Assembly (NCBI GenBank): GCA_019843655.1
Contig: JACDQD010000003.1
Span: 31,608,224-31,672,223, forward strand
Length of the DNA: 64,000 nucleotides
Origin: Lethocerus indicus
Taxonomy: Eukaryota; Arthropoda; Insecta; Hemiptera; Belostomatidae
Direction of reading: 5' to 3'
Under the pieces are notes generated by a model that made no database searches, was not told where the DNA came from, and was given only the letters and a program-made list of their open reading frames with translations. The position numbers and the translations under genes are program-made. Positions 47,001 through 60,281 of this stretch are shown here, piece by piece. Numbering within the stretch: the stretch's first letter is position 1; each line of letters opens with the position of its first letter.

Positions 47001-50000
47001 TCCACTCATCAAACTAATACTGATACGTATTAAAACTTACTTAATCTGAAAAAATTAAGAATTTACAATAATTCCTGTTTTGTGAGAAAATAAAAAAAAT
47101 TAATTTGTTTGTCCAAATATAATTTATAGAACCAGCAAATATCATTAAGGTATATCAGTTTATAGCATTTTCTAAAAATCAGTTCTTAAGGAAAACAACA
47201 GAATAAAACCTACTGAAGGTCTAGAATTTAACTAGAATTTTGTCCTCTTGAATATTGAATAAAGTTGTGAATGGTATTCTAAAGTTCAATAGGATTGGAA
47301 CCAGTTCATTATAAATTTTATTTGCCAATGAATTTGCATTGAGGAGGATCTTCTAAAAGCTCATGATGCTAAGTAGGTTTTGAACACTGTCAAATTATTA
47401 AAATATTAAATAAGACAAATAATAAAAATGAAAATAACTTACCGGAGGAAAGATACCGATTGGTATTGTCGTGAAACAGATGTTATACTCCTGAATGATA
47501 CTCGGGTATAAGGAATTGAAATCCATTAGAAGGATCAAGTGATCTTCGTAAAAGCCAACTTTCGGGTCAAGAACTAAGCCTCCCGTGTATTGGGGTTTTT
47601 TCTTCACAGGGCCCTTTTTATTTGCAATGTCTTCATCTTCATTTTCATCCTTAAAGCAGACAGGAATGTGAATATAAACACAAGATCACATAACATAAAC
47701 TATTCCGGACTACACACTGTAAAGATAACAGAGTGTACAAGCTGAAACATCTGTTCAAACCCTGGTTATGAATGAATGGAGAAGTCATGGAATGATATAT
47801 AAGAGCTAAAATTATTTTTTAGTATTTAAGAAGCAAGGCATTGTTTTTGGGTTTATGTTGGGCTGAAGTTTTTTTAAATTATTCCAATTTATTTTTTAAA
47901 TGTTTCATTACAATAATCATGTAGTTATTTATCACTGTTCTTATTGTTTGCTTTAGGTCGAGTTGTTTTCTATTATAGCTCTGGTAACCCCACAATAATA
48001 ACACTTGTGTCTTTCATGCCATCAAATATGGTAATTAATAATAATAATAATAATGTACTTACCTTCTTAGCACTTTTCTTATACTCTTTGTCAGGAACAA
48101 TATAACCGTTGTTGTGGAATGCGTGCAACAAAAGGAATTCATTTCTTTCCGAACGACCTCCAAGAAGTGTCCTGGACATAACGTTACCTGAAGACACAAA
48201 CAAATTTTCAAACTTTTCTAAACTATTTTTGATCTGTACTTAACTAAAGGCAAACTCAACTCCAGCTTTAAACACTCTGTAACTTTAATTGAATTTAAAA
48301 AGATCAATTACAATTATACAAATATAGTTCTAAATGCTTTACTGGAAGGAGGAACAATTGCGCCAAGAAAGTCTAAATTTTTTATATTAATGAAAAATAA
48401 AAAAACCATAAGTTACCTGCTATATTGGTAATTTGTAAAGCCAAAGGGAGGACATTCAATTCTGCCATAATTCTTATTATATACGATGCATCAGACATTA
48501 AATTCCATATTGCATTGAGTAAAGATGAACCTGAACTGAAATGGCAAATAGTTACAAAGTAGTGATACACAAAAATATACTTGTTTTAATCAAATACATT
48601 GATATATAAATACCTGTATGAAAACCTGAAATCTTCTTCTGTCATATCGGGTCTCTTATCCTCTTTGAAATGTAAAACCTTTGGACCGATAAAAAAAAGT
48701 AATAATAAAAAATAGGGTTAGAAAACAGACAGAACTATTCACAATCTGATATGTTGGGTGTTGGGAAATGTTACTGATTATATATTCTTTTCAATCCTTA
48801 AAATATTACTTCTGGCCAACAACCCGTTTTCATAGGTGTTACTTCATGATTAACACTGAAAATAATAACACTAATATGAGATAACCCTTGAAATATAAAT
48901 AAAAGTAAAGATGACTTACATTCTGGCAAAGAGTATTCATGTCGTAGCTTCGCGATCTTATAAGTTCTTTGGCCGACAGCTTAATATCGCACAGCAGACG
49001 TCCAGTGAGAGCGATACGTTCGATTATGGCCTTGTTCTGTCAATGTAACATAAATCGTATGTCAAAAGATGGAGAATTTGGCTTTCAAAGTTTATGAGCA
49101 ATATATTTCTATAATTTTCTTGTATCTATTCCAAAATATAATTCTTTTTAAAAATCTGTTTAAACAAATATGATATTTTAATTGGTATTCTTGTTATAAT
49201 CATATATTAAATGGGTAAAATGAACTGCATTCCTGGAAGTTGCAATGTAAATATGCTGTCATTTTGAACCAAGAAAAACAAGTATTCAATCATAAAGTAC
49301 AAGTGGAAAAGTCCTTTGAAAGGCGAAAGAACCATGATTTAGAAATATACCTTGCCGGTAGGTATCTGCGAACGTCTGAGGCGTCCCAACCTCGACCAAT
49401 TGGGAATTTTGTGAACTGCCATTCTATCGACAAACAGACCGATCGTGTAGCCAGAGAGGTCATGACCGACAATTATGTCTGGGTCGATTCTGAACAGTCG
49501 CGTCAGGAAAAAGTTCAACAGGGCCCGCTCCGAGTCCATCTTGTGAATTGTAGTCTTCTTGAACTTGGGCAGTTCCTCTTTCAAGTCATACGGCCAGATG
49601 AAGCTCGAAGGTTTGGAGAGAACTGGAACAGGGTGGAGTCTCGACGATGAATTATTAAACTTGACATGATATTAAACTTCAAGTAACTTCAGTTCGACTA
49701 TTCCTACTGTCCTGAGAATTGTTTCATGATAAACTGCGGAAAATGATTACAAATTAATCTTACATAACTCCGGAACACTCGAATGCTTTTACTGAGATTA
49801 CTTAATTACTCTTTTCCAGACACAGGGCTTCCTGATGGTATCAGATAAGAATAAACTATTCTTCCAATAGTAATTAAAAATTGAACATATTTTTTATTAT
49901 TTTAATGTAATTATCGTGTCAGATAAATATTAAAAATACGCCCTTCGGATCTGAAGTTGTATATTAGCTTCGTACTATGAATCAATTTATGAATAGTAAT

Positions 50001-53000
50001 GAATAATCCACTTTCTATAATCAAAAGAACCAAGAAAGTTGCTGCAATATGCGGTTCATAAAATAAGTAGTTCGCAAATGAATTTTTTTTTAGTTTTCAC
50101 TTCTACAACAATTAAAAGGAATTGAAATTTCACTTTCCAGTATAAACAGATTCTGTTTCATCCTGGTTAATCATCTAGATTATGCATTTATACATTATAG
50201 TTATTGTACCACAAAACTGGGAGTTACTTCATTTCTAATTTATGATGTGAAACTTATTTCTGCATTTAACCACTGCTAACACTCCTAATGACTTGGACAA
50301 TTTTACCCTTTCAAATCTATTACTACAAAACATTTGAGACTATTTTATACTCACCACAAAAATGTTGAGTGAACAGCATTTTCGGGGGTGGTTTATGAAT
50401 CGGGAACGATGTGTTTATCAGACAGCCGATTGAAACAATTTCGTTCTGTTTTGTTTTTGGATTGTACAAAGACTGTGGTTGAATGACAAGCATCACCAAC
50501 GGCGGAATTTCGTTTAGAGTGCCGCTCATCAAGACTTGTAAATGTGTTGACTTCGTGCATTCGACCTGTACACAACAAATACACTATTCAGGAAACAACT
50601 TCACTATAGCAATAACACAATTCTACAGGATACATGCTTTAAACTCATTCTTAGAATGTTCCAATATACAGTCAAACTATATTATTTTCTACTATTTTGT
50701 ATGAATTATTTAAATGTAATTCAAGACCAGAACAGAAAGAAGAAGACAGAAATACAAGACCAATAAAAGATGCATGATTTACTGAAATTTGTTGACTTTA
50801 TAAAAAAACAAACAAAAAGACTATAAATTTAAAATGCAGTAATATACTAATTTATCATCTTGAATTACCTATTTCACCTTAAATTCATTTCTTTAAAAAG
50901 ACTACAGTAACTACAGAAAATATAGGACGTTTCTTTTTTTTCACATTACATTTTTTTCTTATTTTTTGGTTGGAATATTTAACACAAAAATAAATTCTTT
51001 AAATATTCAAAAGTGTGTACAATCATTCAAGAAGCAAGTTTGATAAAATAATTTATTTAAACTTTGTACTAATGATTTTTCAATTTGTTAGTCGAACAGT
51101 TTACATTTACCTTTAGATAAACTCATGAGAATTGAACAAAAAAGTAAACTTTTCTTGAAATTTACATTCATAACATCCTAATAATATTTTCTGTTAATGG
51201 TACGACAGGTACATGATTAAAATAAAATCACAATGACAGACAGACCTCTATTTTACACCAACTGCAAGAATTAGTAACCGGTTTGGGATTAGAAATGTCG
51301 ATCCAACCTGGCCCTTTTATGGCTCTATCGAGAAGCAGAAGTTCCAAAAATGATGTCCTAGTGCCGAAGACATGTGAAAATGTTTCACCTTTCAAATCAT
51401 TCGGTAGGGGACCGATACTTGCCTGGAAAAAATTGATATAAAGTATGTACAGTATTTATATTCAATTTCCATAAAATATAATTTAACACAAAATATAATT
51501 TTGGACCCATATGCATTAGGTGGTTGTCACTAGTATTTACAGTTAAACAACATAAACAGGAATTTAATTTCTTTTCCTATATTGACCTATATTGACTCAA
51601 CTTCAGTTTTAAGTTACTCTCACCAAATACAAAGTTATTTAAACCAATGACTAAAACAACTTCTGAATAAATATTGAATACAAAATCATTAAAAAAATCC
51701 ATCATAAAAAATGGCTATAAATAATTAAGAACTCAAGCCTCCTGAATCACTTTTTTTAACCATTACTTATATATAAATTAAATATACTGTGCTATAATAG
51801 CAATAGGCTGCTGTGGTTTGTCATATGAACACTGTCGGTTAAAAAACTGACCATTACCATTAATCAAGTTATCGTTAATGAGGTTATAAAATGTCATAAA
51901 ATCTCTGGGTCTCAAGACGCACACTATATCCCCAAGCCACTCCTTTACAGTATTTTTCTACATGCCACTACAGAGACTTTTGTGTTCTGCATATAGCACC
52001 ACTACACAATTGAGCTCAATGGATCGTTCCTGAGGAAATTCTTCCTTATAAATTGCAGATATAAGTATCCAAGTTGTGAGACAGATATGTCACACAGCTG
52101 TTAAATAACTATTAGTATATATAAACATCAATCTAATTAAAACTCACCGAGTATCGGACTTCCAGATATTCCGATTCTAATGGGATGTCTGTTTTATCAA
52201 ATGCATACTTCTTCATTATATTTCGAGAGCGGAATTCTTTTATTTTGTACTTGGCACTAATGGTCGAATTGAATTCCTCATATACGTCCATCATACTTAA
52301 AGGGTCTCCATACTCTTCTCCCGTATGAAGATTTTTTCGCTGAAAATTGATTATATTTTATCAATGATAAAAAAATGTTGGATTTGTTAAATACTAATGA
52401 GATATTAATTTTAATTACGAATCATACATTCTGTTGCATTTACTTGTGTCTGTACAGCAGGTCCAATCATTCAGGTTAACTGCTGATATTGCATTCTTTT
52501 CTAGTTTTAAGTTTGAATTAAAAGAATTTATAGATGCCACTAGATTAAGTAATTTCTAGACAGCACAAGTGACTTTGTAGAGATGAAAATGTTGACAGGC
52601 AGTCAACATATTATTAATTATTTTATTAACATGCTACTGATGATTGAAAGAAGCCAAAACCCAAAGACCAAATAGATGAATGGAGGCAGAAAATCTCAAG
52701 CGATAAGAGTAAGTGATTTAATATATTGTGAAGTGCATGCATGAATATGAAATTTGATCTAATAAATGCCAATCGTTCAGGCATGCCAGTGGATAACTCT
52801 TTAAAACATAAAACCAATTTATTCTATTCTAATTGTTAAAAGAAAAAAATACTCACCCTCTCTCGAGGAAGTAAGAAAATTCGCCTGTCAATATTTTTGA
52901 CCATGATACAACAGCTGACATAAGTTCTGGCATTTTCTACCCAGACCTTTCCGAACAAATAGACAGTTCCAGGTTGGGTGAAAATTTCTTCGTGGGCATC

Positions 53001-56000
53001 CAAATAGTAGAAACGTAACACCTGCATCGTAATATAAATATGTTATTAACAAATAAAAGTTTTATGTCTCAACTTTACATCTGTTTAGATCTGCTGTTTG
53101 CATTATTTATTTTGCCCTTTTGTTTCTTCTTTTTTATTGTAGTAATCTTTTGCCCCAATTGTACAACACATGTTACAACTGGCGTGTGGTAAGATACAAA
53201 TTTTATATAGCACCCTTTGATATGTCAAAGACAATTGAAATCTTCAACATTGACCAGCGTGCATTGTTTAGATATAAAGTTAGGGGTAGTCAACTCATCT
53301 TTCATTCTACACAAGTTTCTCACGGTCAGTTGCATTCAATTATAAACACAGTGATTTAATTTGTAGTACTGACAATAGCGAGAAGCCGAAACTGGATAAA
53401 ATGGGTGGGTGGAGACAGAAAATAGCATTAATTATTTGTGTTACTAATCATCACGGATCCCAATACCAAATGAATAACTAAATCTTTTTTAAATAAAGTA
53501 CTTATAATGTATTACTGATAAAACATTTACCTCTTCTCCATTATCATTTGTAGTCAGCGGCAGCGATGAGAGATCAACATTGGGGCACTGCTCTCCGTTT
53601 TTGTTTTCGGGAATGTTCCAACCATCCACAGCATCTTCATCTGCGGGCCTGCTGTGAATTAAGGCGTAAAAATTAAAATTAATGCTGTTTAAAAGTTTTT
53701 CTATCGATCATAATATAATAAATAAGTTGTACCCCAGAGGAGAAAATCTTAGGGATATTGGGAGAATTTACTGAATGTTTTTGGGGACAACTGGGTTTGG
53801 ATACAGAGTTCTATATTGTGTGGATGGATATAAACCAAGGTTAATATTATAGTGGCAAGTAATTTGATATTAATTAGTTAACATAGATTGGTTAGTTTGA
53901 AGTACTGAAACATTATTGAAGCCGAATGTATTAGACATTTTGTTATCAGTAAAATATAAGACTTTGGACCTAATTTTTCTGTTAAGTTTTAATATCAAAA
54001 TATTGAAAAAAGAATTACATCAAAGTCCTTTGTAAAATTAATGTTCCTGTAAACCTATTTCTAAGGAGAGTGTGATAATTTGTCATACGAAAATGAATCA
54101 TTCCTTAGAGCATTCACTAAACAGATTCTTTAGACACAAGTATAAAAAATAACTTAACTCTATACATCCATTAAAAACTATCAATTTTAGACCTTTCTAA
54201 TCACTTGGAAATAATGAAAAATAACTTTTGTTTTCATATTATTATAGTGCTTTTAGACATTCCTCAGTTATTAAGCACTTTTTTGCTTAAGTTTAAGCCA
54301 AAGGGCAGAAGTTTGTAAAGCCTGTAGCAGAATCAAATTCATGAGCCTTTGACTTCATCAGCCTGGCGCTTTGACTACACATTACAATAAAATTATTCCC
54401 TAAAAATATAGATTGAAAACAAAACATATATTAGGTATAACAAAATATAACTTACCCTTGGTTTATTTCAGACTTATTGTCAACCACATTGTTTGCCACT
54501 GGAGTCTGTTGCTTCATTTCGACAGGTTCAGTTTTAATCTTGTCCAATGAGGGAATCTGAAACATTTTTAAATGAATCATTAACATATACACAATAGATT
54601 AAAGTTTCTTGACTGATAACATTATGTTAAAATTACTTGACAAGAGGAAGTAATTATATGGGCAGATTACGTGTTTGTGCTTTTTAACTATGATCAATGT
54701 ACCAATGGGAATTACTTATATGAATTCTCTCAATGGCGGTGCATTCTTCATGTGTTACTTATCAGCTGTTAATTTTAATAAGAAAGGGAATGCACTATCA
54801 TTCTGTGGGAGACAAGTTCATCTGGAAAAATAATTTATTTGAAATTGAATTAATTCATCTGACCTCTTAAACTCTAATATAGGAACAAATAACTAAGAAG
54901 CTAGACAATAATTCAATAATTTTGCAATAGTATTAATCAGACAAAAAATAAAAGAATAAATGTACAGGTATTGTTTCATAATTTGTGAAAATTTTTTAAG
55001 CATGTCACCTGTAACAATAATGTATATTGTCAATGAAGGCCAAATACAAACTATCACATATGGTAAATGTACATGAATTCCATAAATATAGTATTTGATT
55101 CCCACAGAAAGAAATAGAGTCCATACACATTTACTTTTGGGATTATATAGGAGTAGACAAATGGAGAGAAAAAATAGCACAAGTGACTAAATGTACAAAA
55201 TGCGCCTTACCTCAAAATCCAATGTTTCAAATTCCATTTGCTCTTCAAAAGGTTCACCCATCTCACTTACATCTATTGGCTCTTCTTTTATTTTAATATC
55301 CGGCTCCAGAACGACTGGATCTGAAGTTTTTGTTGTTTGAACAGCCTCAACCTTGGCTTCTACACCCTTTGAATCATTCTGCAATTAATTTTAATTAATT
55401 ACTCTACAAATATCGAGAAAAAATTAGAAAGTATATTTCTTAATATAATTCTTTAGGAGCGAAAAATCAAACAACAAAATGCTATATGGTGTTTTGGATC
55501 TTATTTAAATATGCCCTAATAATGATATAAGGCTCGTATGTGACAAAATATAAACCAAGGTTATAACCAGGTTAAAAAGCCATTGAAATTTTAGAAACAA
55601 CATTTAGAAAAGACAACAACAATAACTAGTACATGTTAACTTACTATGTTTGATTTTGGCTTTTCTGATTTCAAAATTATGACTTCCTCCTTTTTAATTT
55701 CAGTCAATTGTGGCGGCGGCCGTTGTTGTTGTTGACTTGGTTTGGATTTAAAATTTGAAAATGACTTCAAATAATCTCTGAAATTCAATTAAAATATACA
55801 TAAATGTCAAGGGTTTCAGTTGTATTGAAATACACTTAGGTGAAAAACTATGCAGTTAGAGAATAATAGTTATAATTTTTTTTTTGTACAAGAGAAAAAA
55901 AATTATTGCATCTCCTCAATGAAATGCCACAATCTAATAAACTGTTAATCCTAAATATATGAACACATATTATCATTTAACAGATTTAAAATTCAAGCAA

Positions 56001-58407
56001 AAGTTAATTATGGCATATTCAAATGTAGAAAACCTAAAACAAAATAACCTAAACTAATTTCATAATTTAATAAACCTAAAATAATTTTATTTGCTTAGTT
56101 TCAATTCTGATGTTTCCTTCCACAGCCATCAAATAGCACAACTTCATGATTTTTAAATGGCTATATTCCAGTTAAAATTATTAGAAATGAAATAAACTTA
56201 CTTTGCCGACATTTCATTTACGATTTTCTTTCCGGGTAAATTTTGCTTGGATGTATTAGTGGTGTCCAATTCACCGATGATGTCTCCAAGAATGTCATCT
56301 TCTTCCAAGTTAACATGCATCTGTACAACATTTTGTTTTCATATTAGTTTAAATATTTCACAATTTAGTTGAAACAAGAGTCAGATAACTATAGATAGAT
56401 AATGTATTAGTTTTATTTAAATGTATATTGTTTATATAAAATCTACAAATACAACAAATTATTTAACTTTACTACTACTAACTGTACTAGTTTATTTTTT
56501 GTTATTATTAACAAATTATTTATACACATATTTTCCTTATTTCATAGCTCAACTCACTTATTCAATCATTAGCTAGATTGGTTTCGGCTTCTCTTCATCA
56601 TTATTACTATATTATTAGTATTGTTCTTGTCTAACTAACCTGATATATTAGTGTATTTTGCTACAATGAAGGTGGCACGAAACTGAAATCGATCCAGCTA
56701 AAGACCAAATAGGTGAAGGGAGGAAATACCTCAATTTTGTTTTTAACAAACAATTTTTAATGTTTTGGGACAATATGTATTTCTGGAATTTTTCAGTTTA
56801 AAAATATTATGACATAACTTTCAATATTTTGGTGACAGAAAAAAAATTTATTACAATAAATTTAGGGGGTTTAAGTTTCGATGGATTAATATTTTCTGAA
56901 ATAAACCCAACAATGAGATTAACATTCAAATAATATGGTTCTTATTTATTCCATAAATAAGAATTGCAGTTTTTTAAATTTATGTTATGAATCAATAATT
57001 CGGTATTAATAGTATTGCTGTCTTTAATATCAAGGAAAAGGGATTGTAATATTATGTGTTTGTGTTTATTCATGCCATATTAAACTCATTTTGATTCTCA
57101 GTCTTGGGAATGCTGTTCTCATTTAAACTTTTAAAAAATTGATAAAAGCGAAATACCTCTTTTTTTTTCTTAGCCGGCATGCTGACAATCATATTTCTGA
57201 TGTTCCCTTTCCGCCCTTCCGAATGGTCTATGCTTGATCGCGCTCTCTTCTTACTCGTTTTCGAACGGTTAATTGACTCTTCGTCCAAGTCATCGTCGAA
57301 TATTTCACGACCGTCTTCAATATAGCCGCAGCCATCTGGAAATATCGGTTTAAAAATATATACTCAGATTTATAACCATATTAAAAAAGATATTGGTACA
57401 TATTCATCTACCAGACTATATAGTGTGCCTGAAAACAGTGTGTACATACAGTTTACACATACAAGCTAGTGGTTAATAATAATTATATTGATTGCAATAC
57501 AGACACTTTAAAATTTTTCATTCATTATCTGTAAGTTTTTATTTAACTCACTGGCACTATATGTGTTAATAGTTCTACAGTGTTTATAAGTGTATAGATA
57601 CAATTGGTATTTGTTGGTCAATTTACTTTCATTTATTTTTATACAAAACTGTAATCAACAGGCAGTAAAAATTAATGCAAATAAATATGTGATATTAATT
57701 TAATCTAAGGATATAGGCTAATCTGTAATCATGAACTATTGGTTAACACAAAAAATGGTAGCATACTACAGAGACTAATGAAAAAACATTACAGACCATC
57801 ATCGACTATCCAGTCATCTTCCTGGCGTTCCAGAACCTTGCGGGAATATTCTCGTTCATCGACTTCTTCGTAGACATTTTCGAGTTCACCGATATCGTAC
57901 TTGTTTTTTCGGCCGCTGCGCACGGTGTTTCTCATTTTTTCTAGAAGTGCCCGTTTCTTTTCCTTGGCTGACGACTGTCGCTTCGGACGCGAAACCGAAG
58001 CTGAAAAATGACGTGTTCATAATTCCGTACAGTTCACTTTTCACTGTTTTATCGTAAAATAGAATAAACGACATTGTAACACTAATAACAAGTAGATAAT
58101 AACAAGAGAAACCCACTGGCTTTCCCACTTTTCCATTATAATTACTGTACTGTAATTCCATAAAGTAGTCACAACAGTGGTCGGCAACTGAACTGCTCTT
58201 ACTGAAGAAACTAAACACTCCAAAAGAGAACCATCTAAAAAGTGTAAAGGAGTTTATACTCCGATTAAATCCTCCTTTTTGCTGATATCCTTTATGCGAA
58301 TCTTCTACATTTTAGTTCTATCTACTTTTACTTACCTGAACGAAATCAATAATGCTGAAAGATTAAATTTAATAGATAAAACTACCTTGGTCGTTGTCGT
58401 CTGCCAT
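41063..58407 (-). CDS. POLA1: DNA polymerase alpha catalytic subunit, 29 exons, 1464 aa
   Basis: Family B polymerase that extends primase RNA primers in nuclear replication. Exons: 58386-58407, 57797-58000, 57157-57335, 56202-56320, 55645-55777, 55211-55378, 54456-54556, 53531-53651, 52857-53021, 52148-52339, 51246-51422, 50355-50565, 49351-49622, 48920-49036, 48614-48678, 48417-48535, 48063-48187, 47443-47649, 46824-46979, 46287-46395, 46060-46199, 45148-45353, 44386-44650, 43660-43834, 43314-43428, 42585-42648, 42351-42485, 42138-42254, 41063-41278. They sum to 4395 nt in one frame; human POLA1 is about the same length. The N-terminal p180 segment contains GREIFDDD. Motif A DFNSLYPS is at 873-880, motif [10 protein letters not shown] at 960-968, and motif C YGDTDS at 1010-1015 with both aspartates. 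Zinc centres: C1291, C1296, C1321, C1326 and C1359, C1364, C1382, C1385, the latter expected to contact the B subunit. All key residues are intact. Confidence 0.97.
43970..44357 (+). mobile_element. Hairpin retroposon copy K, near full length (POLA1 intron 23)
   Basis: Starts accgtagatttcgtgtg and ends with tail ccaacccctcgcagaccaca...gggta. The centre still has catagacttaaaccgattaa. It is antisense to POLA1, and its end lies 23 bp from the intron 23 donor (44381-44385). No firm target-site duplication. Confidence 0.85.
44915..45064 (+). mobile_element. Hairpin retroposon copy L, decayed (POLA1 intron 22)
   Basis: Only the second arm is clear, from acatgtgacagtgacagtgc to aagaaatctatgat. A rearranged first arm may lie at 44740-44900. 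Confidence 0.6.
46200..46286 (-). other. 87-nt stopless in-frame intron (POLA1 intron 20)
   Basis: Donor G|gtattgat and acceptor ggaacag|CC fit, and splicing restores the conserved [11 protein letters not shown]. The intron is a multiple of three and has no stop, so retention would insert 29 hydrophobic residues between motifs B and C. Confidence 0.8.
52626..52710 (+). repeat. Old diverged hairpin-family relic (POLA1 intron 9)
   Basis: gctactgatgattgaaagaagcc...accaaatagatgaatgg...gaggcagaaaatctc follows the arm order of the young copies at low identity. No tail. Confidence 0.45.
53360..53430 (+). repeat. Old diverged hairpin-family relic (POLA1 intron 8)
   Basis: tagtactgacaatagcgaga...agccgaaactggat...gtggagacagaaaatagc parallels the arm of the young copies. 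Confidence 0.45.
56565..56735 (+). repeat. Old hairpin-family relic retaining both arms (POLA1 intron 3)
   Basis: agctagattggtttcggctt on the left and gaaactgaaatcgatccagc on the right are still complementary in outline around a degraded centre. Confidence 0.45.
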
Positions 58408-58524
58408 CGCTAAAGTACGGTAGTAAAACAGCTGTCTTCAACAACTAAAACAAGAAAAACGTTTCCTGCAAACAATAAAATAAACTTCAACAATCATTAA
58501 ACGACATTCAACAAGTCCTACGCT

Positions 58525-58532
58525 TTTGGCGG
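58525..58532 (+). promoter_or_regulatory. E2F-like site upstream of POLA1
   Basis: tttggcgg fits the E2F family core TTTSSCGS about 118 bp upstream of the POLA1 ATG. Replication genes including polymerase alpha are classical E2F targets in animals. The role here is inferred. Confidence 0.45.
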
Positions 58533-58543
58533 TACTTTCTGTG

Positions 58544-58546
<3 letters not shown>

Positions 58547-58590
<44 letters not shown>
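58547..58590. repeat. (TA)n microsatellite upstream of POLA1
   Basis: Pure TA run of about 44 bp. Confidence 0.95.
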
Positions 58591-58591
<1 letters not shown>

Positions 58592-59587
58592 GACAAATGT
58601 TTTAATTTCATTTTTCATTTAAGCGAGAAAAAGTTAAACATATTTCTAATTTATAGTTTATTAAATTATAACGTCGGTATAACTAATTATATACTTATTT
58701 CATTTAAAAATTTCTATTACTACGGTTCATACGCAATGTTGTTTGTAATATAATGTTGCCAATATATTATAGATACGTTGTACATTTCAATATAATAATA
58801 CCAATTAATCCGTCTTAAATGTAAGTAATCTCTCAAAGCTCCCAAAATAATTATTTTATAAATATTAGAATCGTGTATATCTCATTTCATTTTCCGCATC
58901 TTCCCAACGTACCATGGAGTTTTAAAGTATGTTTAAATTTATGTAAATATAGAATACTATAAATTTATATTATAATTAAACACAACATGAAGATACTTCC
59001 GTTTTCTTATTAGTTTTTTTTCTGAATACCTTATTAAGATGGCGCATTTAACTGCTTACATTTAACATATGCCTTCATGATTTTTCAGTTCAAAAAGGTT
59101 CAGCTTTTTCAAATCGTTTTAGTTTAAATTACTAGAATAATATTTTATTGCCAATTTATTCTAAGAAGAATGAATTCGTTAAATAAAAGGATCTACTTAC
59201 TTTGTTTTGTTTGTGCATATATATTTACATTATTAGATTTTCGTATTTAATCAGTACATTTGTTTCATAGGTTGTTACAGTTCCTTCTTGACACTCGCGC
59301 TAATCATATTTCGATTATTATAATAATTATTTTATTTTCGATACGTTCGCCATAATTAAATTTTCTTGGCTTGAATTTATTGGATGTAATGTATCAGAAA
59401 AACTCAACGCCGCAGTTTATGTAATCGGTGATTTCAATAAATTATATTTATCTTAAAAATTAAATTTGCTACGACAGCCCTTTAGGTAGCGAGGGATATT
59501 TATACATCGAACCCAGGTGCCATTGCTTATATTTTAAAATTTAATCTATTTATTTAATGCTTCGATTCAAATTTGTTTTGTTACAGG

Positions 59588-59900
59588 TTAGCGTCGGTAC
59601 CTCCAGGAGTTTATGTGGATGACGTCCTACTCCGCTTAACAAGGCGGAGGAGGGATATACGTCGTTTTTCCGCTGTTTCCTAGTCTCATCCTCTTCATCC
59701 TCGACCAGTCAACCTGTCGTACAGTACCGAGGAAACGCAAATGTCCATCTTCCTCGTCGTACTTCTTATAAGCCAACCGGTCGAAGGGTAAAAAGGTAAA
59801 TGTCGGTCGAAACGAAGTGGTAACAGGCAAAACAAAATGGCGGGCGCAACAGCAGCGAGTGGTGGGTGGAGGGCCCAACCTTCCCCACCTAGGCCGGAGC
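59588..59900. promoter_or_regulatory. CpG-rich block: possible promoter or first exon
   Basis: About 300 bp of clearly higher G+C and CpG inside AT-rich DNA. On the minus strand it ends with a donor-like CTAACCT|gtaaca, which would pair with the acceptor at 58463 and make this a non-coding first exon of POLA1. On the plus strand it contains aaaatggcgggcgcaacagc, an ATG in good context that could start a divergent gene, but no splice donor follows convincingly. I cannot choose between these readings. Confidence 0.4.
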
Positions 59901-60241
59901 TACCAAAGTTAACTCTAGGCTTTGTTTTAAATTCACTTCACTTGAAAATTGCACACTTACAGGACAATCTGTTACCAAGCTTTCACTCATAATATCGAAA
60001 TTGCAATTTTTGTTAATTGTAATGAAAACCAAAATTAAATAGTATTTGAACTTACTTGTATACTGTTTCAAATTTTATAGTTCCTGATAATTAAAATCTT
60101 GGTAAATTTCCATTAATTGTACGTTGATTTTATTTATCCGTCTGTAACATTAATGACCCACTCTTCTTTTTAGATGGTTTTTTTTACCGGTTTGCGGTAT
60201 AACAATGTGCTATGAGCCGAAAACCTGGGCATTCATGAGCT

Positions 60242-60281
60242 GGAATCAAACCACAGCAACTGAGTCTGAGGAGTTGCTGTG
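60242..60281 (-). repeat. Possible SINE fragment with B-box-like word and small hairpin
   Basis: The minus strand has ggtttgattcc, close to a tRNA B box. Beside it cacagcaact and agttgctgtg form a perfect 10-bp stem with a 10-nt loop. No A box at tRNA spacing, so this is not a tRNA gene. Confidence 0.3.

Larger units (their letters stand above)
58408..59587. other. POLA1 upstream flank
   Basis: AT-rich. On the minus strand a pyrimidine-rich acceptor-like site (tattttattgtttgcag) ends at about 58463, so the POLA1 start exon could be preceded by a spliced 5' UTR exon. (TA)n is at 58547-58590. The rest holds no recognisable feature. Confidence 0.45.

Noticed and set aside
59636..59878. 80-residue minus-strand frame (RLAYKKYDEEDGHLRFLG...)
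   Set aside because: It lies in the CpG-rich block, has no recognisable domain, and composition alone can keep such a frame open.
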